Part shown: in pieces, positions 36,761-48,545 of the stretch
Layout of the letters: each line of letters starts with the position of its first letter
Position numbering within the stretch: the stretch's first letter is position 1
DNA from: Cyclina sinensis
Lineage: Eukaryota; Mollusca; Bivalvia; Venerida; Veneridae
Length of the DNA stretch: 64,000 nucleotides
Assembly (NCBI GenBank): GCA_012932295.1
Contig: JAAONU010000001.1
Span: 31,899,449 to 31,963,448 of the forward strand
Direction: 5' to 3'
Notes under the pieces: model-generated
Told to the model about the DNA's origin: nothing
Databases searched by the model: none
What the model saw: the letters and a program-made list of their open reading frames with translations, nothing else
Translations under genes and position numbers: made by a program

Positions 36761-38060
36761 ATTACTTTGTGGAATCGGGACAGTCTGCAATTACAACAGG
36801 TTATAAGAAATAAGAAAACAGTCCAGCCAACCTGGGTAGCGTAATATATGTTTTTGAAACAATGCACGTATAGGAATACGTGTAGAAAAGATACACTTTG
36901 AAATTTCTCTGTTAATCATCTAAAGGTAGGCCTATCCTTCTTTCCAAGTAAATTAACCCCACGCTTCGTCGTATGTCTGCTTTGCAGAATTCGTTGACTA
37001 AAGATGAAGTTTTAAATGCTCAGAGTATAAAACCATTTTTAACGTCTCGTTCAAAACACAATTAAGTCAGTGAAGGAGCGGAGCATTGAACTCTAAGAAA
37101 ATTAAATATCTCTCTAATTTATTAAAGTGCGTATTAATCTATCTGAAGTTAAAGTTCGGTCGATTGTATCCCAGCTCTAACTATGCTGACATGCATTAGT
37201 TCAATCACAGCATACTGCAAAAACTACCTCACTGGACAACTGGCCCACAGAAAAGCATAAAATCGCTTGTTTTTGTCCGGTTTGCCTATGTTTTAACGAG
37301 AGCGAAAAGGTGTGTTAACAAGGAAGTTCTCGCGCTCACGCGCTGTTATTACCCGTTTTCAGTTATGCGCGTTATAGGGCCTTTGTAAATAATGGACGCT
37401 GATCCGTCTTTTTTTGCCCCAAATCGGCAGTTTATGTAACTTTTAATGATAAAATCAATGGCTGGCCTTGTTCAATCGTAAATGCACATGAAATCCTTCC
37501 AAATATTTTTTTAATCGACACTTTAAGTTTCAAGATGGTCGCTCGACAGGTTGAAACATGTTGACGTGTCGCCCTAAACACGTATCCATAACAACCTAAA
37601 GGCGACTGTACTATTTTCTTTTTTTCGTAAACATGTGTTTTCTAGATCATTTTATGCTAGAATAGCATTAAAGCACGTTTTTTTCGTGTCATAACATCTG
37701 CAGAATCCCTCGGGGATATGTCGGTGCCCTCGCCCTAACACGAAAAAACGTACGTTAACCCTATATTGATACGCAGAGCGATAGATTATTTTATCGATAT
37801 ACCTTTGATTGGCCTAAGGCAAAAATCGATAAAATAATAGCTTACACAATATTAAGATATCTAATCGTATCAATACATTAAATCAAGTAATATGGACTGT
37901 GTGGTTAAAATGCTGTTCTTAATCAATTATAAAGGAGTAAATTAATTATTTAAAAGAAAAACACAATATTTAATTCGTACACTTATTTTGTTTTATTTTC
38001 CTAAAGTCTATTTCAACTCATATTAATCATCAACCGACAGTTCATTTAATCATAATAAAA
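36761..38060. other. gene-free stretch with repeat-like sequence
   Basis: 37290-37830 has higher GC and phrases that look like an old repeat (AACACGAAAAAACGTACGTTAA, AATCCCTCGGGGATATGTCGG), including near-palindromes around CACGTTTTTTTCGTGT and ATTTTATCGAT..ATCGATAAAATAAT. No supportable coding exon. Confidence 0.35.
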
Positions 38061-38066
38061 TAAAAG

Positions 38067-38907
38067 CTATATATTAGGAAATAATTTTAATACAGCGTGC
38101 ACCCTTTTGTTCCTACTATTCGGGTTATAGTTAAACAGGGCTGGAGAGGGCGGAGAGGGGGCTGTTAGAGCTGACATTTTCACTCTAGATTTAAGCAACT
38201 CCACCAGTTTCTCCTTTTTCCTGAGTTTGGTTTGAACTCCAAGTTCGCACAATCTCCTTTTCAGTTCAGTAGCATCAAGTTCATTGATATCCTGAGAGTC
38301 CGTATCCTCAATTTAGGATAAATAGATGGTGGCTGCATCGGCCTGCTCCCGTTCGATTTTTTGCTTTTTTGTTGAAGCTATGATTTTTCTCCCGTTTGAC
38401 CAGAAGGAACAAGATGTCTCATCATATTTTCTCTTCTCTCTACCATTGTTCTGCACAGAGCCTAATTCTAGTCGTTTTTCTTATTAAAAGAGCGTCCTGA
38501 GTTGCATCAATTTTATTTGATTTGGATTGATGGATTTTCCTTATTATGTCATTTGTTTTCTCTACTCTTTGACCACTAAAATTAGCCATACTTCCATACA
38601 ACTGAACGAATTTGGGAACATAATAGAGCAGTGCATGAAGATAGGGAGTGACGTTTTTCGGTTGATTCTTTCCTAAGCTCATTTTCCTAACAGTCATTCA
38701 AAAACTTGTGACAGTGAATGAATACGTTCTCGCCACTATAACTGTCGACATCTTTATCAGTTACGAGTATAATGAACTAAGTCCTTCCATAGTTTCACGG
38801 TGTGATCCCTCGTTTCTTGATGTATACAAAATACAAGCTTGTATGGCAAGAGTTTTAGGAGCTTCTTTTTATCATTGCCGGTAAGCGAAGTATACTCGAG
38901 ATCTCCA
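38067..38907 (-). pseudogene. broken transposon-like ORF with SAP-like motif
   Basis: On the minus strand one frame from 38697 to 38067 reads through two in-frame stops (TAG after AEQW near 38440, TAA after ATIYLS near 38310). Upstream, in another frame, is a related piece at about 38907-38758 (GDLEYTSLTGNDKKKLLKLL..WKDLVHYTRN). The main part contains KNVTPYLHALLYYVPKFVQL and FSGQRVEKTND..HQSKSNKIDA, motifs I associate with multi-copy uncharacterised ORFs of molluscs and cnidarians, probably transposon-encoded. Near the C terminus, INELDATELKRRLCELGVQT and LRKKEKLVELLK fit a SAP-type DNA-binding helix pair. Stops plus a frame change make it a pseudogene. The family assignment is from memory and weak. 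Confidence 0.5.
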
Positions 38908-39840
38908 GTTTTACAGTTTACAGTTATAATATCTTGAAAATAAAATATCTAAGTAAATTTTGTGGTAAACTTATGGAAACAATTAAATAACACGATTACT
39001 GACGTGCAAACTATAAGACTACTGAACTTAAAGAAATAATTTAATAAAATTAACGAAGACGGCGTACACTGCCGTTTCATTGAATGTGTATTTTATTAAA
39101 CGGAAAATAGATACTAGAAATTCAACACTCTTTCATTAACACCGAAAATTGTATACATTCTTTTTCCAACTTTTACATTCCATTTTTGAAGTTTTTTTGC
39201 ATTAACTTTAATATTTGGCAGTCATAAAACATAAAAGTCACTTTTGTTGTGTGGATCTAAAATTCACTATTTGTTGCAGTTTGCTTTTATTTATCTTCAG
39301 ATTTTTTTTTCCGATTTCGTGATTAATCATGCTTTTTTTTCTTATTTTGATTGAATAATTATTGCAATACTCACAACTTTATTTTTATGTAAAATATTAG
39401 TATTTGAGGTCTTCAACATTTGAAAATATGTTGACTCGAAAACATCTAAATGCCCTGGTTTCTACATGTCAGTTATATTTAAACATATTAGTTCATTCTT
39501 CTTTGTATCCTTGCACCATTTCTAGAGTAATTTTCCATTTTGTCATTGTGTCTTATTTTTGGGTATGTAGATATTTGTTCATTTTTGTTGCTGATAAGGC
39601 CCATATTACGTGGTTTGTAAAATATTCTATCTTTCTATCTAATCTATAAAATTTATTGTGTACGCAACAGTATGTATACTAATAGCGCGCAAAAATTACT
39701 AATTTGCTTTATTTCATTTTCTGTTACTGCTTTCTGTAAAAGAATTCCTGCGCGCAGTTAGTTTTTAACCTCTCTTGAACATAATTCATTTAATAATTAA
39801 TGCTGCATTTTTTGTTTAATTTCAAGTTAACCGGCTGCAG
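38908..39840. other. gene-free stretch; missing 5' exons of the SOUL gene should lie here or further left
   Basis: AT-rich. An exon encoding the N-terminal SOUL motif (Y-E-x-R-x-Y...W-V-S-T) and ending in phase 0 is required upstream of 39841, but I could not find one by reading 36.7-39.8 kb. Confidence 0.3.
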
Positions 39841-41155
39841 GCAAAAGGAATGGCAAAACTTCATAAGAAAATAGTCGAGGATACACGTATGCTTTACTGG
39901 TTAATTACAATGAATTTCATTTTGACAGATATATTGTATATTTTCCAGCCGCTCATTTGGCGATGCATCCTCCTATACTCACTCGGGTATCTTCGGATAA
40001 CTGTGACGGATTTGACCGGAAGTTTGTTGTGTCTACCTTCCTTTGTGCGGATCACACCTGGGATCATCCTGAGCCAACAAACCAGAACGTGTACCTCGAA
40101 CATTTACCAGAAATGACCGTCTTCGTGAGAAAATTTCAGGTAAAATTTATAAATTTCATATTAATTGAATAAAAATCTGATTTTCACTTAAATGTGGTAA
40201 ACGCACAAAATCGAAGTGTTAATCGGAATTTACACGACTCTGTAATGGTATTCATGCCACTAAACATCGTTTTTGTTCATAAATGTCATACAGCAGAAAT
40301 ATATAGAAAATCCTCTCTCGACATATAACTTTAGCATGCAATAAGTTTTGTTCGTTTTCATAATACTGCAGTTTCATATTAAGGTTTCATTAAGTAGCAA
40401 TGCTGGTGTATAATTCAGAGAAAATGTACTGCGGAATGACTGTGTCAATTTCGGCTAGTTCTGGGTGAGTTGCGGCTCTCATCCACAAGTACTTATCATG
40501 ACGTGTAGAAGACATTAGCACTTGTTTGAAGAATGAAATCACACCAGTTAATGAGTAAAGTTTGATTTGTCCAAGTCCTAGAGAAATTTGGGTAGAAAAC
40601 TTGCATTTTACTTTCTACAACGATACATCATAATTTCAGGGCATTGCTTGTGAAGAAAAGTGGGCATACGAGACAAAAAGACTTGCAGAAGTATTAAGAA
40701 ACAAAGAAGACATTCGAACAGACTTCTATATAACAGCTACTTATGAAAGTCCATTCCAGCTTGTCAGTTCCAGGAACGAAATTTGGTTCTTAAAATTTGA
40801 TCGAAAAGAAAATGGAAGTGAAATGAACAAAGAATTGAAGATGTTGAAATATGGATCACAGAAGGTAGAAGTGCCTGATTTGTTAGGATGCATTCTGCAG
40901 ATGATGATGGCTTATCTTACAGTGGTGCTCTTTTTTGGTAGATCTGCTCTTAAGTGCTTTGGGGTATTTAGAGACAATTGGGACTCGGTTAAGCACAGAA
41001 TTCAGTTACTGGCAAAGATAGTGCACACTAATGTGTCAGTTGGGGGTCTTCTTAGAATAATGTGGATGGCTTGGAGTATTGCTTTAGCAGTTGTTTCGGG
41101 AACAGCAGCGAATAGACCGAGATCATTTCAGAAAAATGCATACAAGTGCTCATGA
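39841..41155 (+). CDS. SOUL heme-binding / HEBP2-like protein, 3' exons (5' end not found)
   Basis: Three exons join in phase: 39841-39886 (GGCTGCAG acceptor, ACAC/GTATGC donor), 39949-40139 (TTTTCCAG; TTTCAG/GTAAAA) and 40640-41155 (ATTTCAG, stop TGA). They give 250 residues of the C-terminal part. The SOUL-domain signature is clear: KGMAKLHKKI for the G-F-x-x-L-F-x-Y-I helix, MHPPILTRV for the M-T-x-P-V-L strand, HPEPTNQNVYLEHLPEMTVF and VRKF, then FYITATYESPF and NEIWFLKF. Vertebrate HEBP1/HEBP2 proteins are about 190-205 residues, bind tetrapyrroles or act in cell death, and end just after the NEVW motif. Here about 110 residues follow, including hydrophobic MMMAYLTVVLFFG and IMWMAWSIALAVV segments. 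An alternative donor (CAGAAG/GTAGAA, exon end 40864) would avoid this extension. AATAAA at 41157-41162 almost abuts the stop. Confidence 0.75.
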
Positions 41156-41156
41156 A

Positions 41157-41162
41157 AATAAA
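41157..41162 (+). terminator. candidate poly(A) signal of the SOUL gene
   Basis: AATAAA beginning two bases after the TGA at 41153-41155. If used, the 3' UTR would be only about 15-30 nt. Later signals exist, for example near 41963. Confidence 0.35.
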
Positions 41163-42975
41163 TATTTGTCATCAGAAATGATTCTGGCATGTTCAGAATT
41201 TCTTTACAAAGCTGTGATGTTCGTCTTGTATCCTGATGTGTATTTTATTTTTTTATATTAATTACTCTCACATTTCTACCAACAACCTAATATTAAAGAG
41301 TTAGATTAACAAAATGGCAAGAAAATCATAGGGGATGTTGCAAGATTATGTTATCTTTTACAAGTGAGGATAATTATGATCTAGGTAAGAAGAAAACTTC
41401 TTACTAACAGTAAGAACCATTCAAGAACGGGGTTTCTCTTGGTGCGCCCTCCTATCAATCAATTATATATCACCAAAAATTCATCAGTCACAAATGTCTG
41501 TTCACTAATACATCGTAACTAACTTACTCATCCGGTGACCATGAAACCTATTATTTTTTTATTAAATGCTAACTATGGCATTATATGAATTGCAAAATTC
41601 CCATATCAAAAAAAAAAAAAAAGCTTTGTGAATGAATCACTCGACTATACCGTGTGTCCTAATGATACTCAAATACGTTATACAATAAATTCACAGAGGA
41701 TTTAGAATAAAGCAGAATAACAGATAGGTTTCCAATGACAACGAGGGACCGTTTGATTAAGTGGCTATATGTTGTCATCCGTAATTTTAATAGTCTGATT
41801 GTTTGTCTTACTGTTGTGTATTTATTATAGATATTAATATAATTCACATTCATTTCAGATGTTTCATTCGAAGGGATTTTGATTTATAAATGTTGTATCT
41901 GTAATGTTGCAGACATTTCAAAAGATTTACCATCTTTTGCACTTGTTTCATGTTGTTAACGGAAATAAAGATTATTGAAGAGCGGTATTAGTAGTATTAT
42001 TTTTAGAATGAGACTGAAATGAATTGTTTTACTGAGTGGAATAATGTAGAGTGAAAATGTATAGCGTTTATCAATCAGTTTCAGCAAAACGGCTTAGGTT
42101 TCAAAACTTAACCTGAAAAAATATTATCTTAAGTTCTTTTCAGAGACATTTTAGGACAGTGTTTTTAATTTTTGGTATTTTACAAGTACCATCAACGGAC
42201 CAAATCCTTATGACATTCACAAAATGCAAGGGGATTTTCTTCCGACGGAAACAAATGGTAAACAGTTCTAATTTAGTGATTTTCATTGTCGTGGTCCATT
42301 ATTCATCGTGTAATGTTTAAGATGAACGGATAGTAATTACAAGTCTTAGAAAGCAACCACAAGTCTGTCTGAAACCATATATATTTAATTTTTTTCTAGC
42401 CTGTATTTAAATTCTTGATATACTCTAACACTGGCTTCTAAATGAGCATCTCTAAAGTTCTGTTTGTCTGCTTTTTTACTATTACTATATAAAAAGTCAC
42501 ATTACAGTATAAACAAATACACAATAATTTTTAAAACATTTACAGTAGCCTTCATTTAGTTTAAAGTATATAAGTATTCGAATACGAATGTTCTCAGTTC
42601 TTCCATATGAAGCTAACAAGCAAAACTCCAGCTCTACATACAAATATAGTCGTGTTAATTGCTGTCGTCAGGTTACTGGCTAATTTTTTGTTGTTGAAAT
42701 GGCAATAGACCATGTCTGCATGACTATGAAAGTTATGGCACATGTTTTAGGTATATTCCGATGGTACAGTTGTATCAGCCAACTGCATGCAACTGAGCCA
42801 CAAGCAACCGAAAAAAGACTAAAATAACTTAATCCTAAGTACAGTACCCCTGAATGACACCAAGATAATTATAGCACAAGCAACAAACATTGTATGAGAA
42901 AGCTCCGATTCAATCTTTTTATATCAAATGTATTCTCAAGATATTGCCCTCGTAAAGTGCAATCAAAGCGCGACT
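41163..42975. other. gene-free stretch
   Basis: AT-rich sequence with no supportable exon on either strand. A poly-A run at 41609-41622 and an AATAAAG near 41963 are the only marks. Confidence 0.3.
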
Positions 42976-42982
42976 GACGTAA

Positions 42983-43247
42983 TCATTCAACAAATTTCAT
43001 CCTCAAGATATAGTCGACCTCAAATAGTAATAAGTGCGTTAGACAAAACCATTGATCAAGATTCATCTTCAATATGTTGCCGACATAAAGTGTAGAGTGC
43101 GTTAGACAAAACCATGGATCAAGATTCATCTTCAATATGTTGCCGACATAAAGTGTAGAGTGCGTTAGACAAAACCATGGATCAAGATTCGTCTTCAAGA
43201 TGTCGCCGCATAAAGTGTAGAGTGCGTTAGACAAAACCAGTCGATAT
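42983..43247. repeat. 63-bp tandem repeat, about 4 copies, in the presumed TLR 3' UTR
   Basis: GTGCGTTAGACAAAACCA marks unit starts at 43034, 43097, 43160 and 43222. The units continue GGATCAAGATTCATCTTCAA then TATGTTGCCGACATAAAGTG. A more diverged unit lies at about 42970-43030. Because 63 is a multiple of three, the minus strand stays open for 92 codons, but the translation is only the repeat (WFCLTHSTLYVG..). The array starts two bases beyond the stop codon of the Toll-like receptor gene. Confidence 0.85.
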
Positions 43248-45651
43248 TTATATCTGGACATTTATATATTCAGGCCGTCTGTCTATTCTATTTCGATTTA
43301 CAGGTTTTACTGGAAGTTCGTATCGCAGTTTAGACCACAGCATTTTTTCCCGTGTGTTAAAAACCTTTCTGCCAGTCATTTTGGACAACCACGGTTCTCT
43401 TTTTGTAAACTCGTCGGCACTTTTGTCATATAATAAATAGATAATTCGCCCCTCATTTTGTTCCAGAGTCTCGGAATGACGGATTTCATACGTACACCAT
43501 TCATGTTTTTCATACTCTTGGCTTAGGATGACAAGCATACGTCTACTTTCTTCAATCAGTTGAAGCCTGGTCTCTGCTTCCGCGCCTGCAGCCATGTTCC
43601 GTGTGGCTATGCTTAGTTGGTAAAAGGGTTTTTTCCCCTCTAATTGCCTAATCAGGACTTTTTGAACCCACTGCGTAACGTATGGATCATCGTCATCAAA
43701 AGAAACGTACATGTCATAATGTTTGCCTTCACTCTCATCTATTTTATACCTATCTGCAGGATGAATACGGAAAATTCTAAATAAAAGCACTTTTGTCTCA
43801 TAAGGACATCTTTTCGCCGTTATCAACAATGCAATTACAACAAATAAAACAACTGACAGTACGACAATTAAAATTACGCTTCCAACGTTGTGACACTTCA
43901 GGACATCCCCATTAAGATCAATAATTTTGTAGAATTTTCCTTCAAAAGTACAATTTAAACTCTTATCTGTGTATCGAGGGGCTAAACTTATCCAGTCTAC
44001 CATCCAAAGCATGTTACATTCACATACAAGGTCATTTCCAGAGAACTGTGCATGTTCAAATTTGATATTTTGCGTAGCTGCTGGGATAGAAGTTAGTGCA
44101 TTGTTTCGAAAATCAACATATGGGTTTTCTTCATTTGCTATTTCAATTATAACAAATTCCGGTAGTGTGATTAGAGAGTTTCCAAGCATTGACAGCTTGG
44201 TGATGCTGGGCAAGTAGGTAACATTGTTAATACGTTTTATATCGTTGTTGTCAAGTTCTAATTCAATTTTGTCATAAGGACTTTTTGGCACGACCACAGG
44301 GACCTCTGTAAGATTTAAATTCCGACAGTCAATGTTTAAAACACCTTGTTCCGGTCGATCTTGACACTGGCATCCTTTAGGACAATTCTCTGAGATATTG
44401 CACACAAGTTCGGTGTCAGCGACGTCGTAGAATATGCGTTTGCCACGTAGCTGAGGAGGATCATAGCAGGCAACAGCAAGATATTCACTGTTGCTCCACC
44501 TATAAAATGATTGTCTAACCTTCTTAATAAGATTGTACGCGTTACAGTCGCAGATGAGTGGATTCTCGCGAATATCTGGCAGAAGTTCTACCAGTACTGA
44601 TTCAATGCCATAGTCGTTCGCTTCTTGATCCTTGTACTGCAGCAAGTACCAGTCATGCCACTCTGAGATGGAATTATTCCGTAGGTCAGTAGACGCCTTA
44701 ATATAAACAGAAGTTACAGTATCAGTATATAAATTTAAGGTTGAGTTTGAAACAAGTAAATTTTTCTGGAATAGGATATTAATACCAGCAGATACAGACA
44801 ACCTTGAATATTAATTCTTTTTAACATAGAGGCTCATGACAAGAAAAATTGTTTATATTTTCATGATACACATTCGTTGGCATTTTAAGTGCTGCACGCG
44901 TAAGTTATATGGCCACTGTAATTGTAGATAAAATACGATATGAGTTTATTTTTGCAAAGTAAATATACACTCTAGCTTAACATTCTGTTGAAACTTTTGT
45001 GGGAAGTTGTAAAAGCGAATATTTGTTATTTACCTCATCGTAGACCGATCTTGTAACATATGTCCAGTTGTAGTCATTAGTGAATGTTGTTATGTTGTTG
45101 AAACGCACGTCAACTAACCGAATGGGTTGCCTGAAGTAAGCCCATGGTTCAAAGGCGGTCAGCCGATTATTGTGAAGCAGTATCTCTTTTATTGCAGGCA
45201 AACTGTAGTTTAACACCGCCAATGGAAGGTGGGTAATTTTGTTGAATGATAAGTCTACCGTGATCAAACTCTTCAAATTGCCAAAGAATCCAATAGGAAT
45301 TTCTTCTAATTCATTTTTTTGCAGGTACATGAATTGGAGACTTCGCATTCCTACAAAAGCTCCTGACTCAATCACCGAGATATTATTATTGCTCAAATCT
45401 AAAGTTTGTAATTTGTAAAAATTGTCAAAAGAAGTATTTTCGACACTGCCAAATTTATTATTGGACAAGTCAACATGGAGAGCACCTGGACAGGCAGAAA
45501 ACCAAGTTCCGTCTATCTTAGTTTCTTGTGTAAAAGTATGATTGAACTGAGAGCCTCCGTTTACGCAAAAGTCCTTGCAAAGAATGTTCCTCATTTGAAT
45601 TAGAAGCGATATAACAGCTAAGGTGTTAAATCGTATATTTTCTCCAGCCAT
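43248..45651 (-). CDS. Toll-like receptor (two cysteine clusters, TM, TIR domain)
   Basis: Pattern-recognition receptor of the Toll family; membrane protein signalling through a cytoplasmic TIR domain. Exon 1 is 45651-45034 (ends GATGAG/GTAAAT), exon 2 44765-43248 (CTATTCCAG acceptor, phase 0; an alternative ATATTAAG acceptor at 44696 also fits). About 711 aa. The N-terminal stretch NTLAVISLLI is a possible signal sequence. LRRs follow: VDLSNNKF, LDLSNNNISVIESGAF, VDLSFNKITHLP. Cysteine cluster 1 lies at about 274-334 (NPLICDCNAYNLI..YDPPQLRGKRI), then an LRRNT (CPKGCQCQ..NIDC), short LRRs, cluster 2 (GNDLVCECNMLWMVDWI, about 450-498), TM about 500-522, TIR about 555-691 (YDMYVSF; RRMLVILSQEYEKHEWC; MLWSKLRYELP). 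Two clusters make it an mccTLR like Drosophila Toll. The BB-loop RDxxPG is changed to RNMAAG. ATTTTTAG at about 45681 implies a 5' UTR intron. Confidence 0.88.
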
Positions 45652-46384
45652 TTTCCACGTATCTGATGACCACGGATGAATCTAAAAATAAAAGCAAAAG
45701 GAGAACTATTTAAATGCAGACGACAAGTGAAAAAATTAAGACAGTAAAACAATTACGAAAAAAAGATAAATATGTTTTAACCGTAGAAGAAAATCGTAAC
45801 AAACAATCTTTGAAACAAGTATTGTGTAGAGCCATTGTCAAATATCAAAGTTTGAAATGCGCTTAAATTATCAATGATTGATTACTTATGCAGTTTACGA
45901 ATGTTTTAAATAGGACACTTCCTGATTGCTTTTTGATTGGGGATTTATTTGTTAAAGATTGAAAAAGATAACGTGATTTACCAATAAAAAGTCCGTACAG
46001 GATCGCATTCAATGTTACAAAATACCAATAATAACGATCATTACATGTTTTGTATGACAACGAATGAAAGACAGACCAATCAAATAACGGACTAGAATAC
46101 CCCATAGGAAAGTGATAAAGAATAAAGAACGATAGATAGAAATAAGATAATAAGGATAGGATAAGTATGATTTACCGACCGACTAGCTGACAGGCAGACA
46201 GACAGACGGACGGACGGATAGACAGACGGGCTCTTTATATGTGTGTGCACCTTCCCATCTATTACACAGCTATTTTAATACCAGTGATTATGACGTATAA
46301 AGCAGCTTTGTCAGGCAGATAACTTCTCTTACAAGACTCTACCCCTACTCTCCGTCTGAAATGGTTGCAATAGGACGAAATGGT

Positions 46385-46615
46385 CTTTTTCTCTATTTGA
46401 GCTTGATTATCGTCAGTACCGGTTGTCTCTATGACCGACGCACCCTGCAGAGATTTGTTATTTTATGTTTTGGGGGATAATGCAAGATACAGAAAGCATC
46501 CCATTCCAGAAACACCCCTTGTTCTTTTGCATGCTCCGTGTACAGCACTGATACACGAGCCCTCGGTTTAACAATCTCATCCGAAAGACAATTAGTAATG
46601 CTTTGTTCTTTCTAA
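46385..46615 (-). mobile_element. antisense copy of the tRNA-Leu-like SINE
   Basis: Its reverse complement carries GAGATTGTTAAACCGAGGGC, CAGTGCTGTACACGG, GGTGTTTCTGGAATGGGATG and GCTTTCTGTATCTTGCA, in the same order as the element at 34695-34970. The tRNA-like head is degraded. Confidence 0.55.
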
Positions 46616-48479
46616 CAGAAATGAATCACCTGAATATTATCTATATAGGTCATACACCAAAAAAAAAAAATGCACGACTTCCAGTATCAATATAAAAGGT
46701 TATAATTATTTTGGAAAGAAAAATACTGCTTTCATTGAAATAAGAACTGGCATCTATAGAGCTTTTGTTAACTAAAAACGTCCAAGTTTTTTCCTTTACC
46801 ACGTCCTCTATCGACGTATGCAAAATTAAAGTTTAAATCCAATTAACTTGATCCCGAATCTCAATATTTATGACATCATTTTTCTAGTCAGGCTGTTGAT
46901 TTAAGGTAAACAGTGCGGATTTCAACGTTTATTTCAGAGCAAAGTTCAATTAAATGCATTAAGTTTGAATTATTTTCTCAGCCTGTCTGTTTGTTTGTTT
47001 TTTGTTACAGGTTTTATCCGAAAGTTTTGCTCTTTAAATATAATGTAAAATGTGGAAGAAATAAAATAGTACGGGTAACGACACACACATTTTATATACA
47101 TTTTATAATGTTAATATAAAAGATGAAATAGTTATCATAATTATAAAACAAAATCGAATTTATACCAACCTTATTCTTCTTGCATTAAATCTTCGAATGA
47201 ATACTTTATAACTGTTAACGATGTTTCCACTTGAAGCATACAGCGCCATTCATTGGTAGATTAAAGGAGAGGGTATTTCCCTGATATCGAACTTCTAATA
47301 ATACTTCTTTATGTGTGTGATTATAGATATTTTAACGCTGACCTGTTTTATTTAAAATAATCAAATGACGTAATTACTTGAACAGGAAGTGGTGGAGGCC
47401 AAATACTTTCGGACTGTAAAGTGCATATATTGCACAAAAACACAATTCTTGTTCGCACAGTCTCACAAGGGATACACAAGGTTACAGTAGGATACACATG
47501 CTTTCCATTATGTAATAGATGTTTAAAACTGTAACTTACATGTTGTTTTTTTTATTATTTAACTACACATTAAGGAAAACATATAGGAATAAGAAACACA
47601 TGACATGCATTTTAAGAGTTTGTCAGCATCAATATAAGTTTTACTTTGGAGAAACAAAAAACAGCAGACATATAAAATTTGTTTCATGAAAATAATACTT
47701 CAGAAACTTTATACAATTTTTCATGATTTGTTTTACCCTTGAATATATTTATCAGAATTAAAAAAATAAGTTAACCCAAAGGTAAACCACCGTCTGCTGC
47801 AACAAATAAGATACGCTTTGTTTATTTGGGTTTATTAAGTTAATGAATTTGTTTTTGATTTAAGAAATAAAGACGGTGTTACTCAGATGCTTATTAACTT
47901 CATGTTCGCAAATTCGCCATAATTGTTTTCATTTACTAAACGGACATGATTGTTTCGGCAATAAAGATACACGTTATATTAATGAAATACATTAGAAAAC
48001 AAGTGTAAAGAATGCACTAGTTACTCTATCTTAAAATTAAATTTATTTCCTTTAACATACTTCTCGGTCATCGGGCACTCTATCCCTTTTTGGGCTGGTA
48101 AATGTAATAGACAGAGAAATGCCGACTGTCCAACTTACCATGGTAAAATCGGTTGCATGGCGTGATATTAGCGGCACGTTGGGGAGATTTTTTTGTGAAT
48201 GCCTTCAATGCGACGATGTTCCAGGTTCTCTCCAGAAATAATCATTACAAATCTTAGGGGCAATGACCCGGAAATGTAAGTACTTCTATCTTTTTACCAA
48301 GGCTTCCCTGAATGCGATTTTGGTCTGGCTAGACGTCCTCCAGAGGCTATCAAAGGATCAATGGGCCACCCTATTAAGACGTAGAGCTAGGGGACCGAGG
48401 GACGTTCTGCCAGAATTTCCAAGAAAATTTATTTAGGAAATAACGGGATTTAACCGTTCTGACGGTGTTCACTTATTGC

Positions 48480-48545
48480 TGGACGGACTCGAACCTGCGA
48501 GACACTTGAAATTGGGGACTGGGTAAATTACCTTCACCCGGAGAA
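48480..48545 (-). mobile_element. tRNA-like segment with intact B-box (SINE head or tRNA pseudogene)
   Basis: The minus strand contains GCAGGTTCGAGTCCGTCC, a perfect internal B-box, preceded by GTGTCTCGC and TCCGGGTGAAGGTAATTTAC. The T-stem has two mismatches and no acceptor stem closes, so it is not a functional tRNA. The left flank (48090-48480) has raised GC and may be the rest of a longer element. Confidence 0.45.

Noticed and set aside
39404..39649. 81-residue frame upstream of the SOUL exons as a candidate 5' exon
   Set aside because: It lacks the Y-E-x-R-x-Y and W-V-S-T motifs expected for the SOUL N terminus and has no donor in the required phase.
42983..43261. 92-residue minus-strand frame downstream of the TLR
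   Set aside because: It is the 63-bp tandem repeat translated; it has no independent start or family similarity.
45863..46105. 80-residue minus-strand frame upstream of the TLR
   Set aside because: No acceptor/donor pair joins it to the TLR exons, and its composition is that of AT-rich noncoding DNA.
48480..48545. Functional tRNA gene on the minus strand
   Set aside because: The B-box is perfect but the T-stem and acceptor stem do not pair; it is kept only as a tRNA-derived segment.
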